The notes beneath the pieces were generated by a model. That model ran no database searches and was not told the DNA's origin. It was given only the letters and a program-made list of their open reading frames with translations. Positions 1 through 64,000 of a stretch of 64,000 nt of DNA are shown in pieces. The DNA comes from Rhyacichthys aspro. Lineage: Eukaryota > Chordata > Actinopteri > Gobiiformes > Rhyacichthyidae. Numbering within the stretch: position 1 is the stretch's first letter; each line of letters opens with the position of its first letter. The DNA lies in assembly GCA_036850595.1 (NCBI GenBank), contig CM072152.1:11365640-11429639 (forward strand). Reading direction: 5' to 3'. The translations under genes were made by a program, and so were the position numbers.

Positions 1-1892
1 GATAAGGACAAAGGCACTCAAGAGTAAGAAGGTGCATCTTAACCTCGAGCAATCACGCCCCTCGAGTTTTTGCAGCACAGCACACACTCTGCATTTTGGA
101 GCCTGCTTCATTGTAGGAGCTGGTGTTTGTTATAAAAAAATAGATGTCTCCAAAGATAAATGTTTCCCTGTGATATGTCACTGAAGAAGTTTTTTCGAAA
201 TATTACTTTTGTACCTTGAGGACAAACTATTAACGGCATTAGCAAAGAGGAGATCAGCAGTTTCGCCTGCCTCTGAAACTTCTCTGTTGTTTACTGCGAG
301 TGTAATTCCCTGATGAGGAGAAATCACATTAAAGGAAGAGGATTAAGGGCTGTATCATTACTGTATGTCCTAGCATAAGTCAAGGAGAAACCTACGGAAC
401 AGACAGCCATTGATAAAGAGAAACTATTACTATTTCATGAGCCATATCTGTAGAGCATCAGGGGATCAGCTTTTCTCTTATGAGCTCAACAAATCACAAC
501 GGAATTCACAGATCTTTTTTTCTGTTTTTGGCCCCTGAAGACATGAACCTATCAGCTCGTTTTCCCCTGCAACTGCCCCCAGGGCCGAGCCTCGAGGCTG
601 CCACCCTGCCTCACATCTGCTGCATATTTCAAGGGGAAGCACCAGCGCCGCGTAAGAATGACCTCTGGGTCACTATTTCTCTCCAGATAGCATGGCCTAG
701 GATCCACATCTCCTTAAAGATACATCTCCAATAGACCAGTAACTCTAATGTGGAAATTATACAATATTGATGTCACTTACAAAGGACAAGATATGGCTCC
801 ATATATAAAAAAAATATATGAGTATATACCCTTGTACTATATTTACATTGAACGGAAACTCAAGGTTCCTTTTAATAATTAACAAACCGCGGTGAAGTTA
901 TGAACACTTTTACACCTTTTAAATAATGTTGGAGCTGAGGATGTTCCTTTTTTATTTATAAGTGAAAGAGGAAGCCATCATGCTCTATTTACAGCTTGGT
1001 AACTGTTCAATCAAGCTGATGAAACTCGCCCTGTTCTCTGAGTGAAAGCATGCAATGTTTTTTCAGAAATGGGGCATGCCAGCTTGGATAATTCACTCTG
1101 GACCTGGTGTGTATAGTGTGTGAATGAAACTGCATATGAATCTTCACACCAGTATGAAACAGGTTAAAGCCTACTTCTTTGAGATGAGGTGAGTTCCTCT
1201 GCTCTAAGTACTGCTTTAAATACATCAATCACTGAGAGGCGTGTGAACCTATTACCGCCCTATGCTATCAAATTTTGTTTACTATAGACGTGCTCCAAAA
1301 ATGGAAAATAGCTGCAAGCAATGATAAATCTTTCAAACATAAAGCACACAAGGATGGCACACAAGACATAATGGGCAAACTATCATCCTAAACTTTAGTG
1401 AGAAGTGAGATGGTGGATGAGAGGATTTTATGTAAGAGCAGCGGAGATGAAATGCAAAAGAAAGTGGGACAAAAAATCTAAATATTAACACAGAAGAAAG
1501 ACAACAGTGAGCAGCTTGTGAAGCAAAAAGGGGTAAAATACCTGCAGCGCATGAACATAAAATAAAAGACAGACAGTGTTTCCATGGGAACCTCCAGTTT
1601 GAAAATCTTTACGGCTGCCATTTTGCTGCTCCTCAATGACTTTATTTCATTTCTATTAATTCCTTTCACCCATGGCTCTGTTCTAACGTGGTGAATACCT
1701 GAGATGGAAACTTATTCAGGTCAGTCCCCAGGGTGCAAGACCCAAGGTGCAACGTGGACAAGACAGGAATATCATTCTGCTAAGGACAACGGCAATGGTG
1801 TTAACTTCTGTCATCTCATCTCTTCATAGTGCAGGGGAAAAATCGACCTTAACAGAGGTCAGAAATGGATCTGGTGCAGGACATGAACATAC
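1..1892 (-). other. arhgef10l: arhgef10l intron 24 (partial)
   Basis: The donor GTATGT is at 1892-1887. The acceptor is outside the window. I looked for the expected next exon (VTSLL-type propeller and VPRL motifs) and did not find it. No repeats of note. Short open frames on either strand show no family resemblance. Confidence 0.85.
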
Positions 1893-61557
<59,665 letters not shown>

Positions 61558-61737
61558 GATCGCTGTAAGACAGACAGAATCATGTTTAAATAGATATGTC
61601 TTTTTAAAATGAGATGTCAGTCATATCAGCTGTGATGACAGGATGATTGATACAGTATCACCTTATGGACACATTTGACACAGAAAACAATAAGGAAAAT
61701 GTTCATGAGCAAGTCAGTCAGTAAGTCAGTCAGTAGT

Positions 61738-61955
61738 TAAGTAAATAAGTTTTGAGTAAGATAGAATTCTCTTTGTTTTAATCATTAAATCAGTAAAAAG
61801 TAGTGCTCCTGAGTTATATCCCAGCCTGACACAAGACAGAGACGAGACAGGTAGTGCTTTTTAGAATGGTTTCAAGTCCAAGTGCTGTCATACTGTCATT
61901 TTCTGTTCCTGTTACATTTTACACTTGAAAATGTTGCTCCAGCTCATATAAATCT
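61738..61955. repeat. Upstream direct repeat, copy 1
   Basis: A ~220 bp segment beginning after a GTCA/GTAA tetranucleotide tract. It shares long exact blocks with copy 2: AAATCAGTAAAAAGTAG, AGTGCTTTTTAGAATGGTTT and GTCATTTTCTGTTCCTGTTA. No coding potential. Confidence 0.92.
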
Positions 61956-62477
61956 TATTAAATGATACAGATATGACAATATGCCAATTCTTTAGATTTA
62001 CCAGCCTCATGAATGCTGGATTTTCATCATGATAAACTGCACTCTGAATGAACTCAGGTGTTCTTACCTAAAGTGCATTTTAGTGCTGAAATTAATCCGT
62101 TTTTTAAGTCATCACATCTTTGGAATTACATGAAAAGGCAAAGAGTACGCAGAGTTTGTACTGGAATGCACTTTGGTGTTTTATAAACCTACCAAAGCTG
62201 CTTAAAAATGTATTGTGATAGAGATCTGCAGTGTATAAACGTCCATTATTATGAACTGCAATGAACTCTGCAGGCAACACATACTAATCCATGCAAAGTA
62301 AACATGACATATGACAATTCATAATATTAGCTAAATCTCAGAGTGAAGAAGCTTGCTGACACATTAATTAAAATATCCACACAGCCAGTAATGAAAACTT
62401 GTGTTAAACATTGCAGACCTCAATTATCTTAGAGGGTAATTCCGTCATGTCTTATCAACATTGGTCTATCCATGAAA

Positions 62478-62492
62478 TTTTTTTTTTTTTTT
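62478..62492. repeat. T15 homopolymer
   Basis: Uninterrupted T run upstream of exon 1. Confidence 0.95.
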
Positions 62493-63063
62493 CTCAAACC
62501 TTCCCAGCTGTATCTGTAATGTGTGATTTGCAATGTGCACATCTGAAAATAAAATAAAAGTTTCATATGACACACACTCCCCTGAGGTACACTTTACTCA
62601 GCTGTTTTTATTTCACAAGGTGGGGATTTTCTCTCACATACAGGCCTTGTTTGAGTTCATGTTAGTGCAACTCTCCACAAACCAGCATATGCTTTGCATT
62701 TTGATTAGCGCTGGGCTGCCTCCAATGCTAAGACATTTTCGGACTTGATAGGGCGGTTTGTTGGGATCCTTCGGGAAATGACAACATGGAGCGCAGGCGG
62801 CTGAACACTGTCTGGCAGGAAAACAACTCTCAAATACAATTCTGGAGTATTGCGAAACCGTTGCCAGCATGCATTGCTTAACCTGAATTACAAGTTAGGA
62901 AGTAGTCAAGACCAAGCTAACCAAAACCATGACAGACACCGGCACTAGAATAACACTTTGAGCGATCCAGTGTATGATATATTGGAAGAGATACCAGAGA
63001 GCAGATATAACATCCATACACTGTAAGTCCATTCTTAGACCGAGTCCAAGCTCATGGATGGTG

Positions 63064-63093
63064 AGTAAGTAAGTAAGTAAGTAAGTAAGTAAG
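63064..63093. repeat. (AAGT)7 microsatellite
   Basis: Tetranucleotide GTAA/AAGT units at the left edge of the second copy of the upstream direct repeat. The first copy has a degenerate GTCA/GTAA tract in the same position (from about 61710). Confidence 0.95.
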
Positions 63094-63302
63094 ATAAAAT
63101 TCTCTTGGTTTTTATCCTTAAATCAGTAAAAAGTAGAGCTCCTGCGACCATTACATCCCAGACTGAAACAAAACAGAGAACTTAAAGTAGTGCTTTTTAG
63201 AATGGTTTCAAATCCAAGCGCGGTCATAGTGTCATTTTCTGTTCCTGTTACATTTACACTTGATTTTTGACTGTTAAGTTGAAAATAATATTCTCCAACT
63301 CA
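63064..63302. repeat. Upstream direct repeat, copy 2
   Basis: Same orientation as copy 1, about 1.35 kb away, with scattered substitutions and small indels. Its tetranucleotide tract is intact here, and similarity continues through a TCTCCAACTC block equivalent to copy 1 GCTCCAGCTC. Confidence 0.92.
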
Positions 63303-64000
63303 GAGTATTAACATAATGATGGCCTCTTCGTCTGTATGTCAATAAACAGTAATTAATATAAGCAAGCATTCACATATTTGCAACTTTTACCCCCATCTCT
63401 AAGCCACACTGTTCCACTCAGCCTACATCTGCTGGTCAAAACAACAAGGACTCTTTTGTGAGTGGAATAAGTTCTGAGTTCAGCCTGAGAAAGCATTGTT
63501 TCAGTGCTCTCACTAGAACACTGATTAGCTCACAGGTCATCTGGGCCATGGCTACACATATTATGGTACAAACTGCAGAATGGTGAATTATTTTCTGAAG
63601 AAGGCTGTCTTCCTGTAATGTTATAGAAACAATCAGTGTTACTATTTGATATTTCAGCTTAAATTAAAAAAAATGTCTCAATAGCAAAAATCCTCAGAAC
63701 TTCATGAATATCATCAGACTCTGACTACTTCTAACAATCCAAAGCATAGTCTCTGTGGTAATAGTCCAGCTCAGTCTGGTACAGAAAATGAGAAGGCAAT
63801 GTTTGTCTTCTAAATCACCCCTTCTAGATCAAAAGGACAGGTATTTTGAGCAAGTTTCTTTGAGGGAAGGCACTAGGACAAGGCATCAAAATTACTCCAG
63901 TTTAGGAAAACAAAGAGCCCCAAGAGTGGTGCTACGTGAAAGCTATTCTTGAGGGGAAAATAAGATACATCACAGAATAGAGATGAATCCAACTCCGACA

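Larger units (their letters stand above)
61563..64000 (-). other. arhgef10l: Upstream region, probably 5' UTR intron of arhgef10l
   Basis: A splice acceptor at 61563-61564 implies a noncoding first exon further upstream. I cannot place that exon or a promoter within this stretch: no CpG-island-like segment and no convincing donor is evident. The stretch carries two copies of a ~220 bp direct repeat, a T15 run (62478-62492) and an (AAGT)n microsatellite. Confidence 0.7.

Overview
This window is AT-rich vertebrate nuclear DNA, most probably from a ray-finned (teleost) fish. There are no dense prokaryotic-style genes. Instead, short islands of conserved coding sequence on the minus strand are bounded by GT-AG splice sites and separated by introns of 92 bp to about 12.9 kb. 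Transposon content is low and microsatellites are typical of fish genomes. The exact species cannot be named from the sequence.

I recognise one gene. It is the teleost orthologue (or one of two teleost duplicates) of ARHGEF10L, a Rho guanine-nucleotide exchange factor of the ARHGEF10 family. It runs on the minus strand from an ATG at 61557 down to 1893, where the window stops before the last exons. I assembled 24 coding exons by hand. Every junction is GT-AG and every reading phase closes across its junction. Together they give 3208 nt, or 1069 codons plus one base. The human protein, recalled from memory, is about 1280 residues, so roughly the last 200 residues and the 3' UTR lie outside the low-coordinate end.

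Layout from the 5' end of the gene (high coordinates) to the 3' end: 64000-61563 is an upstream flank or 5' UTR intron containing a duplicated ~220 bp direct repeat. Exons 1-8 (61562-51789) encode an acidic, low-complexity N-terminal region, two IYDD/IYED tyrosine motifs, an NGWSSSEFESY block, and a basic segment just before the catalytic domain. Exons 9-13 (51392-45690) encode the Dbl-homology exchange domain. Exons 14-18 (43884-34246) encode the PH-like module. Exons 19-24 (27029-1893) encode the linker and most of the C-terminal WD40-like beta-propeller.

The large introns 17, 18, 19 and 23 hold no second gene that I can support. They contain microsatellites, decayed tRNA-derived SINE-like fragments, a few CTCF-like motifs and several GC-richer patches that could be regulatory. 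I found no undescribed multi-gene system. The observations most worth checking are: a frame-critical 28-nt microexon (exon 2); a perfect CTCF core spanning the exon 15 splice acceptor; a GT-AG-bounded 108-nt cryptic exon candidate in intron 17; the upstream direct repeat; and a microsatellite enclosed by its own flanking direct repeat.
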